From [Eubacterium] eligens ATCC 27750 (GTDB lineage Bacteria; Bacillota; Clostridia; Lachnospirales; Lachnospiraceae), in the NCBI RefSeq assembly GCF_000146185.1, contig NC_012778.1:206001-270000 (forward strand): 64,000 nt of DNA, given 5' to 3'. A model generated the notes under the pieces. It made no database searches, was not told where the DNA came from, and saw nothing but the letters and a program-made list of their open reading frames with translations. The position numbers and the translations under genes are program-made. Position 1 is the first letter of the stretch. Each line of letters starts with the position of its first letter. Below are positions 16,626 to 25,042 of the stretch, piece after piece.

Positions 16626-16844
16626 ATGGCAGTTACAGGTGTAAACAATTACTCTAATATTTACACAAATGCTTATACCGGTAATATACGGAAAAATAAT
16701 GCTAAGGAAACCACAGAAAAGCAGGTTGTGGAGCAAACAGAAGATGTAAAGACAGGGATAACCCGAAAAACTGCAGCGGATGAACTTTCCTATCTTTCTA
16801 AAAAATTTGACAGTGATGCGGTGTGGATACGGTATCAGTGTTAA
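16626..16844 (+). CDS. Small hypothetical protein, probably truncated
   Basis: The frame encodes 72 residues after a strong AAAGGAG site. The N-terminus (VTGVNNYSNIYTNAYTG) and DELSYLSKKFDSD resemble the beginning of longer clostridial proteins found beside FlxA-like genes. Those continue well past this point. Here the protein ends with an unrelated-looking VWIRYQC and the terminator follows at once, so a 3' deletion is likely. The full-length comparison is from memory and needs alignment. Confidence 0.5.
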   Translation: MAVTGVNNYSNIYTNAYTGNIRKNNAKETTEKQVVEQTEDVKTGITRKTAADELSYLSKKFDSDAVWIRYQC

Positions 16845-16851
16845 AAGTCGA

Positions 16852-16897
16852 GGTGGCAAATCATCAACAATATGTTGAGATGATTTGCCGCCTTTTT
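16852..16897 (+). terminator. Terminator of the FlxA/FliD-like operon
   Basis: GGTGGCAAATCATC pairs with GATGATTTGCCGCC around a 13-nt loop and is followed by five T. Confidence 0.85.
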
Positions 16898-16919
16898 GAA
16901 GTCTATACGTTTCTCCCTT

Positions 16920-17222
16920 TTATACCGATACATCAATAGAATTACGAACGAGTCTGTTACCATTTTGGACAAGTGTAGCTTCTATGGATTCTCTTGTGAC
17001 ATTATCAAGAATGCCTGTATCAAATGCTTGTCCGGGCTTCAAATTTGGATTGACTGATTTTACGGCTGCGTACATAGCAGCTCTGTACTGTCCTTCATAT
17101 TGTTCTAAAGTCCATGTACCACTTAAACGATTACAGTAACATCCATACCTGTAACACCATTTGCATTCAGTAAATCTCCGTCCGAATAAAACTGCTAATA
17201 TTCATTGACATATAAAAGCCTC
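16920..17222 (-). pseudogene. Remnant of a hypothetical gene with a frameshift
   Basis: On the minus strand a frame ending at 16920 reads SGTWTLEQYEGQYRAAMYAA and on to a natural-looking end, but has no start. The upstream part (GDLLNANGVTGMDVTV) lies in another frame, with a stop between the two. This fits a decayed gene of a clostridial hypothetical family. The function is unknown. Confidence 0.5.
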
Positions 17223-17309
17223 CCTGCAAATAAATTCAAAACCTGTTTAGAATGTGCGTATAATCATAAAAATTAGAACTAACATATATGCGCATAATCT
17301 GGAGGAACC

Positions 17310-17538
17310 ATGATATTAAAAAGAAAAATATATAAAAAACTACTGGAATGGAAAAATGAATGTCAGGGGAAAAAGCTTTACTGATAGAAGGCGCCAGACG
17401 TATTGGAAAGTCTACCATCTGAGAAGAATTTGGAAAAAACGAATACGAAAGTTATATTATTCATCCAAGAAATTTAATTGTAAAAGATGGAATTATATGC
17501 ATTCCCCCATATATGACGATGAATATATAAAAATCTGA
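17310..17538 (+). pseudogene. AAA ATPase (DUF4143-type) deletion remnant
   Basis: The start after GGAGGAA encodes a typical opening for AAA/DUF4143 ATPases (MILKRKIYKKLLEWKNE). A one-base shift is then needed to read the Walker A region LLIEGARRIGKST, and an in-frame TGA follows. The sequence then jumps to what looks like the natural C-terminus (HPRNLIVKDGIICIPPYMTM). About 300 codons between the two ends are missing, so the gene is dead. Confidence 0.7.
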
Positions 17539-17610
17539 CATACACACTTGATTTTAAAATAATTGTTATTATGATATTATAAAGAAATGCCAAAAACAAA
17601 GGAGAGGTGT

Positions 17611-17985
17611 ATGTATCACAAGAAATTAGAATCAGATATCAGATGTCCATTGGAATACGGCCTGGAAGTATTTGGAGGCAAATGGAAATCAAGAGTTATA
17701 TGTGTTCTGGCGGATAAGAAGATATTAAGATATAGTGAGTTAAGGGCAGAACTGGTGAATATTACAGATGCAGTTCTTTCAACAACATTAAAGGCACTGA
17801 TTGCGGATGATATTGTATCAAGGAAATCATATGATGAGATTCCGCCAAGAGTTGAATATTCACTTACGGAAAAGGGCTTATCTGTAATGCCGATATTGCA
17901 AAGTATATGCGACTGGTCATGTGCATTTTACAAGAAAGAAACTGACAAAGAATCGAGCCAGTGCATGAAGTGCGACCATAAGTAA
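17611..17985 (+). CDS. HxlR family transcriptional regulator
   Basis: This 124-residue winged-helix protein has the HxlR pattern: CPLEYGLEVFGGKWKSRVI near the N-terminus, RYSELRAEL with the recognition helix ITDAVLSTTLKAL, and the wing RVEYSLTEKG. Cys in the RCPLEY position and a C-terminal CMKCDHK may sense redox or electrophile stress as in some relatives. ATG 17611 follows GGAGAGG and is preferred over the ATG at 17587. It stands alone with a strong terminator behind it; the hydrogenase operon that follows is a possible target. Confidence 0.88.
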   Translation: MYHKKLESDIRCPLEYGLEVFGGKWKSRVICVLADKKILRYSELRAELVNITDAVLSTTLKALIADDIVSRKSYDEIPPRVEYSLTEKGLSVMPILQSICDWSCAFYKKETDKESSQCMKCDHK

Positions 17986-17994
17986 TGGATGAAG

Positions 17995-18030
17995 GGAAGG
18001 TTATTGTGTGAAAAAAATAACCTTCCTTTT
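17995..18030 (+). terminator. Terminator after the HxlR gene
   Basis: GGAAGGTTATT and AATAACCTTCC pair around a 10-nt loop and are followed by TTTT. Confidence 0.85.
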
Positions 18031-18118
18031 CAAATTAACATATATTGTGTAAAATGTTACATGGAACTGCCTAGCGGTATACTGGCAAGCAGCAATACGA
18101 CATACGCAATATGCAGAA

Positions 18119-19966
18119 ATGGAGCGGGAATTGAGCAGATTAACAATTATTACTAAGGATAAGGCTCAGGTTACAATGGAGTCTTTATATCAGGATTTAG
18201 AGAGAAGAATAGTAGCAAGTCCACCGGGATTGTGTACTATTGACCTTACGAGGTCATTTATAAAAATGTGTCTTGCACAGTCATGTGGCAAATGTGTCCC
18301 ATGCCGTGTGGGACTTAGACAGCTTGCGAGACTTTTTGATGATGTGCTTGATGGTAACGCAACAGAGGAAACTCTTGATGTTATCAGGCTCACAGCAGAG
18401 GGAATCTATTATTCGGCCGACTGTGCAATTGGATATGAGGCGGCCAAGCTTGTATTAAAATGTATTGATGGCTGCGAGGATGATTTCAGGTCACATATGG
18501 AGAGGGGATTTTGTTCATGTAACAGTAACCAGCCGGTTGCATGCGTGAAATCATGTCCTGCAGGAGTAGATATTCCGGGATACATAGCACTTGTGCATGA
18601 AGGCAGATATGCAGACGCGGTTCGTCTTATAAGAAGAGACAATCCAATGCCTACAACATGCGCATACATTTGTGAGCATCCATGTGAAAACAGATGTAAG
18701 AGAACACTTATTGACGCGCCAGTCAACATCAGGGGACTTAAGAAAATGGCAGTTGATAATGCCGGTGATGTTCCGGTTCCAGCATGTAATGAGCCAACAG
18801 GTAAGAAAGTTGCAATAATCGGTGGTGGTCCGGGAGGACTCAGTGCTGCATATTATCTGGCTCTTATGGGACATAAGGTTACTATATTTGAGCAGAGAAA
18901 GCAGCTTGGCGGAATGTTAAGATATGGAATTCCTAATTACAGACTTCCAAGAAAGAAGCTTGATGCAGAGATTAATTCAATTCTGTCTACAGGAATAGAA
19001 GTTAAGAAAAATATAAGCGTAGGAACAGATATTACGCTTGAGGATATTAACAAAGAATATAATGCAGTATACATTTCTATCGGAGCACATGCAGACAAGA
19101 AGATTGGAATTGATGGTGAGGATGCTAAAACAGGCGTAATATCAGCAGTAGAAATGCTTCGTGCAATTGGTGATGATGAGATGCCTGATTATACAGGCAA
19201 GCGTGTAGTTGTTATTGGCGGTGGAAATGTAGCAATGGATGTTGCCCGTTCTTCTGTAAGATTAGGTGCTGAGAAAGTAAGCATTGTATATAGAAGAAGA
19301 AAAGCCGACATGACGGCACTTCCGGAAGAGGTTGAAGGTGCAGAGGCAGAGGGCTGCGATGTTCTTGAACTTATGTCACCAGTTAGAATAGAGAAAGATG
19401 AAAATGACGCAGCAGTTGGTTTATGGGTTCAGCCACAGATGATAAGCAGGATAAAAGGTGGCAGACCATCACCTAAGACTGCAGCTAAGGACGAGGTTCT
19501 TATTCCTTGCGACCTTATTGTAGTTGCCATCGGACAGGGTATCGAAACAAGATATTTTGAGGAGCATGGCGTTACAGTCAAGAGAGGAACAATTGAGGCA
19601 CTTGATACAAGTGAGATTAAAGAACGTAAAGGAATATTTGCAGGAGGAGACTGCGTAACAGGACCTGCAACAGTAATCAGGGCTATAGCAGCCGGAAAGG
19701 TTGCGGCAGCCAACATTGATGAATATCTTGGCTACCATCACGAGATAACTTCAGATGTAGAGATACCTTATGCCGGATATGAGGACAAGGTACCTTGCGG
19801 ACGAGTTGAGGTCGCACTGCGTGATGCCGCAGACAGAAAGAAAGACTTTGAACCTATTGAATATGGATTTTCATGCGAGGAAGCATGTCAGGAATCTGGA
19901 CGCTGCTTAAGATGTGATCATTTTGGATTTGGTTCATTCAGAGGAGGCAGAGAGAAACAATGGTAA
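18119..19966 (+). CDS. NuoF C-terminal/GltD-like NAD(P)H-dependent flavoprotein (hydrogenase partner)
   Basis: This 615-residue fusion begins with the iron-sulfur end of NuoF-type subunits (QSCGKCVPCRVGLRQL, about residues 54-69, and SADCAIGYEA). A GltD-like protein follows: cysteine motifs in ACVKSCPAGVDI and CEHPCENRCKR for [4Fe-4S] clusters, then two nucleotide-binding GxGxxG-like motifs (AIIGGGPGGLSAAYY and VVIGGGNVAMDVA). It would shuttle electrons between NAD(P)H and the hydrogenase. The gene overlaps the [FeFe] hydrogenase start by 7 bp. This pairing is known for group A4 (glutamate-synthase-linked) [FeFe] hydrogenases. The start at 18119 lacks a good ribosome site and is uncertain. 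Confidence 0.85.
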   Translation: MERELSRLTIITKDKAQVTMESLYQDLERRIVASPPGLCTIDLTRSFIKMCLAQSCGKCVPCRVGLRQLARLFDDVLDGNATEETLDVIRLTAEGIYYSADCAIGYEAAKLVLKCIDGCEDDFRSHMERGFCSCNSNQPVACVKSCPAGVDIPGYIALVHEGRYADAVRLIRRDNPMPTTCAYICEHPCENRCKRTLIDAPVNIRGLKKMAVDNAGDVPVPACNEPTGKKVAIIGGGPGGLSAAYYLALMGHKVTIFEQRKQLGGMLRYGIPNYRLPRKKLDAEINSILSTGIEVKKNISVGTDITLEDINKEYNAVYISIGAHADKKIGIDGEDAKTGVISAVEMLRAIGDDEMPDYTGKRVVVIGGGNVAMDVARSSVRLGAEKVSIVYRRRKADMTALPEEVEGAEAEGCDVLELMSPVRIEKDENDAAVGLWVQPQMISRIKGGRPSPKTAAKDEVLIPCDLIVVAIGQGIETRYFEEHGVTVKRGTIEALDTSEIKERKGIFAGGDCVTGPATVIRAIAAGKVAAANIDEYLGYHHEITSDVEIPYAGYEDKVPCGRVEVALRDAADRKKDFEPIEYGFSCEEACQESGRCLRCDHFGFGSFRGGREKQW

Positions 19967-21642
19967 ATTTAACAATTAACGGTAAAGCTGTATCAGTAAA
20001 AGAAGGAACTACCATTCTTGAAGCTGCCAAAACAATAGGAGAGACAATACCTACACTCTGCTATCTCAAAGAAGTCAACGCAATTGGTGCATGTCGTGTA
20101 TGTGTTGTTGAAGTAGAAGGTACTGACAGATGTGTTACAGCATGTAATAACTTCGTAGAAGAAGGCATGGTTGTCTACACTAATTCAAGAAAAGTGCGTA
20201 CAACAAGAAAGACTAATGTAAAGCTCATACTTTCACAGCATGATTACAAATGTGGTACATGTATAAGAAGTGGTAACTGTGCATTACAGTCAATTGCAAA
20301 TGAACTTAATATATCAGAGATGCCATATGATTCAATCTTAGAAAAAGATAATTGGGATAAAACATTTCCACTTATAAGAGATGCCCAGAAATGTATCAAA
20401 TGTATGCGTTGTGTGCAGGTGTGTGATAATATTCAGGGAATGCACATATGGGATGTTGTAAATACAGGTTCGCGTACAACTGTAAATGTGCGTGCAAACA
20501 AGAACATTGCGGAGACTGCATGTACACTTTGTGGTCAGTGTGTAAGCAACTGCCCTGTAGGTGCACTTACAGAAAGAGATGATGTCGGAATTGTGCTTGA
20601 TGCAATTGAAAATGAGGATATCATTACAGTAGTACAGATTGCACCAGCAGTAAGAGCAGCATGGGGCGAAGATTTTGGTATGTCTAAGGAATATGCGACA
20701 GCACAAAGACTTGTTGCAGGACTTAGAAGAATAGGATTTGATTATATATTTGACACAACATTTGCAGCAGACATGACAATTATGGAGGAGGGAAGCGAGT
20801 TTCTTGAAAGGCTTCCAGAAATCAAGGAGTCAGGACTTCCAATGTTCACATCATGCTGTCCAGGATGGGTGAAATTCGTAAAGAGCGAGTTCCCTGAGAT
20901 GGCAGGCAGACTTTCAACAGCAAAGTCACCACAGCAGATGTTTGGTGCAATAACAAAGTCGTATTATGCAGAAAAGCTTGGGGTTGACCCGGAGAAGATA
21001 TTCTGTGTGTCAATCATGCCTTGTCTTGCAAAAAAGGACGAGTGTACATGGGACGGAGGCAAAGATGTTGACGCAGTTCTTACAACAAGAGAAGTTGAAA
21101 GAATGTTCAAAGCATTTTTCATAAAGCCGGAAGAACTTGATGAGGACGAGTTCGACAATCCTTTAGGTGAAGGAACAGGTGCTGGCGTTATATTCGGTGC
21201 AACAGGCGGTGTTATGGAGGCGGCACTCAGAAGTGCTTACTATCTTGTGACAGGAAATAATCCTGATGCGGATGCGTTCCAGTCAGTGAGAGGTCTTGAG
21301 GGCTGGAAGGAAGCTTCATTTGACCTTAATGGGACAACTGTAAATGTAGCTGTTGCCAGCGGACTTGGCAACACAAGACGTTTGGTGAATGCTATTAAGA
21401 AGGGCGAGGTTCACTATGATTTCGTTGAAATCATGTCCTGTCCGGGCGGCTGTATCAACGGTGGCGGACAGCCTTACAAGGAAGATGCTGTGATGGTTGA
21501 GGAGCGACGTCATGTGCTGTACGGGCTTGATAAGCGCGATAATCTTAGATTCTCACATGAGAATCCATCGGTTAAGCAGTGCTATGAGGAGTATTTTGAG
21601 AAACCGTTGTCACATAGGGCTCATGAGATATTGCATGTGTAG
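19960..21642 (+). CDS. [FeFe] hydrogenase, catalytic subunit (group A4-like)
   Basis: This 560-residue enzyme makes or uses H2. In order it has a [2Fe-2S] domain (residues 1-75, GACRVCVVEV), a His-Cys3 cluster site (HDYKCGTCIRSGNC), two [4Fe-4S] motifs (CIKCMRCVQVC and CTLCGQCVSNCPVG) and the H-cluster motifs TSCCPGW, MPCLAKKDE and EIMSCPGGCINGGGQP. All H-cluster cysteines are present. It overlaps the NuoF/GltD-like gene by 7 bp, so they are translated together. The maturases HydEFG are not in the window. It probably disposes of reducing power during fermentation. Confidence 0.95.
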   Translation: MVNLTINGKAVSVKEGTTILEAAKTIGETIPTLCYLKEVNAIGACRVCVVEVEGTDRCVTACNNFVEEGMVVYTNSRKVRTTRKTNVKLILSQHDYKCGTCIRSGNCALQSIANELNISEMPYDSILEKDNWDKTFPLIRDAQKCIKCMRCVQVCDNIQGMHIWDVVNTGSRTTVNVRANKNIAETACTLCGQCVSNCPVGALTERDDVGIVLDAIENEDIITVVQIAPAVRAAWGEDFGMSKEYATAQRLVAGLRRIGFDYIFDTTFAADMTIMEEGSEFLERLPEIKESGLPMFTSCCPGWVKFVKSEFPEMAGRLSTAKSPQQMFGAITKSYYAEKLGVDPEKIFCVSIMPCLAKKDECTWDGGKDVDAVLTTREVERMFKAFFIKPEELDEDEFDNPLGEGTGAGVIFGATGGVMEAALRSAYYLVTGNNPDADAFQSVRGLEGWKEASFDLNGTTVNVAVASGLGNTRRLVNAIKKGEVHYDFVEIMSCPGGCINGGGQPYKEDAVMVEERRHVLYGLDKRDNLRFSHENPSVKQCYEEYFEKPLSHRAHEILHV

Positions 21643-21811
21643 GGTGTAGACAGCCTGCTCTGCGGGTGGGGAGTGCGGGGCATCTGTTTTCAGTATTCCT
21701 CGCTTAGTAGAAGTATATGCCGCCAGCTGCAGCGGGTGGTGTGTTATGTGACTTTGTTCATTTGGAATAGTGTCAAATAGCACATGAAATCAGCGCATAA
21801 GTAGGGAAAAG

Positions 21812-22014
21812 CCTACTAATGTTGCTAAATGTGATGAATTAGTAGGTTTATTTAGAAGAAATTATGATGAAAATAGAGGAGAAAAAAGAAAATTGCCTAC
21901 TAAATTTATGATTTATGCGAAAATAGTAGGTTTTTTGACTGATAAGAAATGTCTAATATTATAAACGTATGAGAAAAAGACCTACTAAAGTGTGAAATGT
22001 GATGAATTAGTAGG
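21812..22014. repeat. Three CCTACTAA...TTAGTAGG hairpin repeats
   Basis: Three related inverted repeats occur at 21812-21846, 21896-21930 and 21981-22014. Each has arms CCTACTA(AT) and (AT)TAGTAGG around a 17-21 nt A/T-rich loop. Two share the loop end ATGTGATGAATTAGTAGG. The second is followed by six T and could act as a terminator. A weaker fourth copy (CCTATC...AGTAGG) is at 23453-23487, beyond the inserted IS element. They fill the gap between the hydrogenase and PepD genes. Confidence 0.7.
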
Positions 22015-22043
22015 CATTTAATGGGGGAAAGAAGCATAATAAA

Positions 22044-23423
22044 AGTCAAGTCCAAATTTGTGTGTAAATTCATCTTTCAGTTATGTGGTTTTATCTACGC
22101 TACTTTTATCTTCAAAAGATTTGACTGAATGGAGCTTAGTTTATCATAGTACTCTTTCATATCAAAGATTTTATGACCTACACTCCATTCATTATGATCA
22201 TCTTGAAGGACTGCACCAATTAATCTAATAATAGATTCTGTATTTGGAAAAATCTGAATAACTTTTTCGCGTCTTCTGATTTCTCTGTTCTCGCGTTCTA
22301 TTATGTTGCTGGTTCTTAATGCTATACGATATTTTGAGGGAAGTGCCATGATGGTAATACTATCTTCAAATCCTTCATCAAGGACAGTCATTGCTTCATT
22401 TGCAACATCCTGATATTCATCGTATATAGATTCTTTTAAACGACGGGCCTCTTCAATAGTAGCTGCGTTAAACATGTCTCGTAACTCAGAAGCTAAACCA
22501 GTGCTGTATTTTTTAGGACACTTATTTATGATGTTTCTTGTAAAGTGAGCCTGACATCGCTGCCATGAAGAGCCAGAGAAACTCTCCTTTATTGCTTCAA
22601 CAAGCCCCGCGTGTGCGTCAGATATTACAATATCTACACCGCGCAAACCGCGACTTTTAAGATTTTCAAAAAAGTCTCTCCAGGTGTTCACTTTCTCTGA
22701 ATCATAAACTTCAAATCCCAGGACTTCTTTGTGCCCGGTATTGTTTATTCCAATTGCAACAAACAACGCTTTTGATTTAACACGATGATCTTCACGAGCT
22801 TTTAAATATATCGCATCAACAATAATAAACGGATAGTGTTCCGGCAATAAGCGCTCCTTGAAATGCTTAACAGGGACATCTAGTTCCTTGCAGATTTCAG
22901 AAACAGCAGATTTTGAAAAAGATTCTCCACAAAGCTCTTCAGTTACTTTTTTTATATTTCTGGTTGATACGCCTTGCACAACCATTTCCATCATTGTTGT
23001 AATTAAAGCCTGTTCATTACGCTGATAATTTTCGAACAAGGAAGTTTTAAATGGAACATTACGATGTCTTGGAACCTGTAATTCAATCTTTCCAATACGG
23101 GTGGTTAATGTTCTTGTCCTAACTCCATTTCTATAATCAGAACGTTCTTGAGATCGTTCGTAATTACTTGCTCCAAGCTGTTCAGTAGATTCAGCCTGAA
23201 GAACCTGATTAAGTAAAGCTTCCATAAGTTTGCCAAAAGCTTCATCCTTAGTTTCTGAAAAAAGTCCTACAAAAAAATCACTATCTAATGTAAAATGTAA
23301 TTGAGCCATGAGTTTCATCCTTTCAATTATGTTTTTGTGTGGTAACTTAATTATAACTGAAAGATGAGCTCTCGGCTCTTTTTTATATAAATTTGTAATT
23401 TACACCATTATATGGACTTTATC
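22044..23423 (-). mobile_element. IS256-family insertion sequence, complete
   Basis: The element is bounded by imperfect inverted repeats: AAGTCC...GTGTAAATT at 22048-22070 and its counterpart at 23397-23419 (18 of 23 match), with the right end reading GATAAAGTCC like IS256 itself. An 8-bp target duplication ATAATAAA flanks it (22036-22043 and 23424-23431). One full transposase gene is inside. The insertion lies in the hairpin-repeat region between two genes and breaks no gene. Intact ends suggest it is recent and possibly active. Confidence 0.85.
22095..23309 (-). CDS. IS256 family transposase (mutator type)
   Basis: This 404-residue transposase has the N-terminal DNA-binding part (YRNGVRTRTLTTRIGKIEL, PRHRN) and a DDE catalytic domain. 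The latter shows IVDAIYLKAREDHRVKSKAL with the first Asp, VIVISDAH-type VDIVISDAHAGL with the second, and a CQAHFTRNI segment. The final acidic residue lies near the C-terminal SNIIERENREIRRR. ATG 23309 follows AAAGGA and is preferred over 23318. Length and motifs agree with a full-length member. Confidence 0.93.
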   Translation of the reverse strand: MAQLHFTLDSDFFVGLFSETKDEAFGKLMEALLNQVLQAESTEQLGASNYERSQERSDYRNGVRTRTLTTRIGKIELQVPRHRNVPFKTSLFENYQRNEQALITTMMEMVVQGVSTRNIKKVTEELCGESFSKSAVSEICKELDVPVKHFKERLLPEHYPFIIVDAIYLKAREDHRVKSKALFVAIGINNTGHKEVLGFEVYDSEKVNTWRDFFENLKSRGLRGVDIVISDAHAGLVEAIKESFSGSSWQRCQAHFTRNIINKCPKKYSTGLASELRDMFNAATIEEARRLKESIYDEYQDVANEAMTVLDEGFEDSITIMALPSKYRIALRTSNIIERENREIRRREKVIQIFPNTESIIRLIGAVLQDDHNEWSVGHKIFDMKEYYDKLSSIQSNLLKIKVA

Positions 23424-23502
23424 ATAATAAACCAACTAACGATGTAAAAAAGACCTATCAGATTGTGAAAATTGATGAAAAAGTAGGTTTAGGAGGCTTT
23501 TT

Positions 23503-24984
23503 ATGGATATAAATGAGTTATCACCATCAGAGGTTTTCTCTTATTTTCAGGAGATTTGTGCGATTCCGCATGGTTCTGGGAATACCGGGATGATTGCGGA
23601 TTATTGTCTGGAGTTTGCTAAGTTGCATGGACTTAAGGCAAGGAAGGATACGTCTGATAATGTTGTTATATTTAAGGCTGGTTCTTCTGGATATGAGGAC
23701 TGTGAGCCTGTGATTTTGCAGGGACATCTTGATATGGTGTGTGAGAAAGAGCCAGATTGCGATATTGACATGAGTGTACAGAGCATTAAGGCTTGCACTG
23801 ATGGTAAGATGGTGTGGGCTGACGGCACAACTCTTGGCGCTGATGATGGAATTGCTGTTGCATTTATACTGGCAGTGCTTGCTTCGGATACGATTGCGCA
23901 TCCTCCTATACAGGCAGTGCTTACGAGCGATGAGGAGATTGGAATGCTTGGCGCAAGAGACCTCGACACTTCTGACCTTACAGCAAAGAGACTTATCAAT
24001 ATTGATTCTGAAAATGAGGGAATATTGTATGTAAGCTGTGCTGGTGGTGTGAGAGCTGAGTGTGACATTCCGGTTGCGTATGAGGATGCTGCGGGCTGGG
24101 TGGCAGATGGTGCAATTGATGTGCAGAATGGTTCGGTATGCTTCGAAGTTAAGATAAGCGGGCTTGCCGGTGGTCATTCCGGCGTTGAGATTCACAAACA
24201 GCACACTAATGCTATAAGATTGCTTGCTTCATTACTTTCACATGCCAGCGGGGCAGCAGATTTCCGTCTTGTGTCGCTTTCAGGTGGCGGCAAGGAAAAT
24301 GCAATTCCAAAAGAAGCAAAGGCAGTTGTAAGTGTCAGAAGCTGCGATGCCACAACATTTGAACAAAGCATCAAAGAGAGTGCGGCTGTGTGGATGCAGG
24401 AAATCAGCGCGACAGAGCCATATGCTAAGATTGAGCTTGAAAAGACAGACATTGCAGCAGACAAGGTTCTTGATTCCAAGAGTACTGCAAATGTAATATA
24501 TGCCCTCTGGTTAAGTCCTGATGGTGTGTACAAAATGAGTCAGGAGATTAATGGCATGGTGCAGACTTCGCTCAATCTGGGAACTGCTTACCTCGACGCA
24601 GACAAGCTTGTGTACAAATATCTTATAAGAAGCAATACAGCGGCTGGAAAGAAATTATTGCTTGAGAGAGTCACCACATTTGTAAAACATTTGTCAGGAA
24701 AAGTAGTCACAATGTCGGACTATCCTGCGTGGGAATACAAGAGTGATTCGCAGTTAAGAAAGATATGCGTTGATAGCTTTACAAATGTGTACGGCCACGA
24801 ACCGGAAGTGACCTCAATCCACGCCGGACTCGAATGTGGCATACTTGCCGGGAAAATGCCGGGAGTAGATATGATATCATTTGGACCGACACTTGAAAGT
24901 GTGCATACGCCTGATGAGTGTATGGACGCGGCTTCAGTGGAGCGGACCTGGGAATATCTGATGGAGATACTTAAAGAAATGTAA
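23503..24984 (+). CDS. pepD: Aminoacyl-histidine dipeptidase (M20 peptidase)
   Basis: This 493-residue cytosolic zinc dipeptidase hydrolyses Xaa-His and related dipeptides. The metal site shows HLDMV near residue 76 with Asp after it, GADDGIA, SDEEIGMLGA with the general-base Glu, and the dimerisation domain between (GLAGGHSGVEIH). The C-terminal HAGLECG motif supplies another metal ligand. The length equals that of enterobacterial PepD. The start follows AGGAGG. It is followed 58 bp later by a DUF819 membrane protein and may share its transcript, which would fit peptide use. Confidence 0.9.
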   Translation: MDINELSPSEVFSYFQEICAIPHGSGNTGMIADYCLEFAKLHGLKARKDTSDNVVIFKAGSSGYEDCEPVILQGHLDMVCEKEPDCDIDMSVQSIKACTDGKMVWADGTTLGADDGIAVAFILAVLASDTIAHPPIQAVLTSDEEIGMLGARDLDTSDLTAKRLINIDSENEGILYVSCAGGVRAECDIPVAYEDAAGWVADGAIDVQNGSVCFEVKISGLAGGHSGVEIHKQHTNAIRLLASLLSHASGAADFRLVSLSGGGKENAIPKEAKAVVSVRSCDATTFEQSIKESAAVWMQEISATEPYAKIELEKTDIAADKVLDSKSTANVIYALWLSPDGVYKMSQEINGMVQTSLNLGTAYLDADKLVYKYLIRSNTAAGKKLLLERVTTFVKHLSGKVVTMSDYPAWEYKSDSQLRKICVDSFTNVYGHEPEVTSIHAGLECGILAGKMPGVDMISFGPTLESVHTPDECMDAASVERTWEYLMEILKEM

Positions 24985-25042
24985 TATACTACAGAAAAAT
25001 GGGTAGAATATGCTATATATTAACCATAAGGAGAATTTATAC

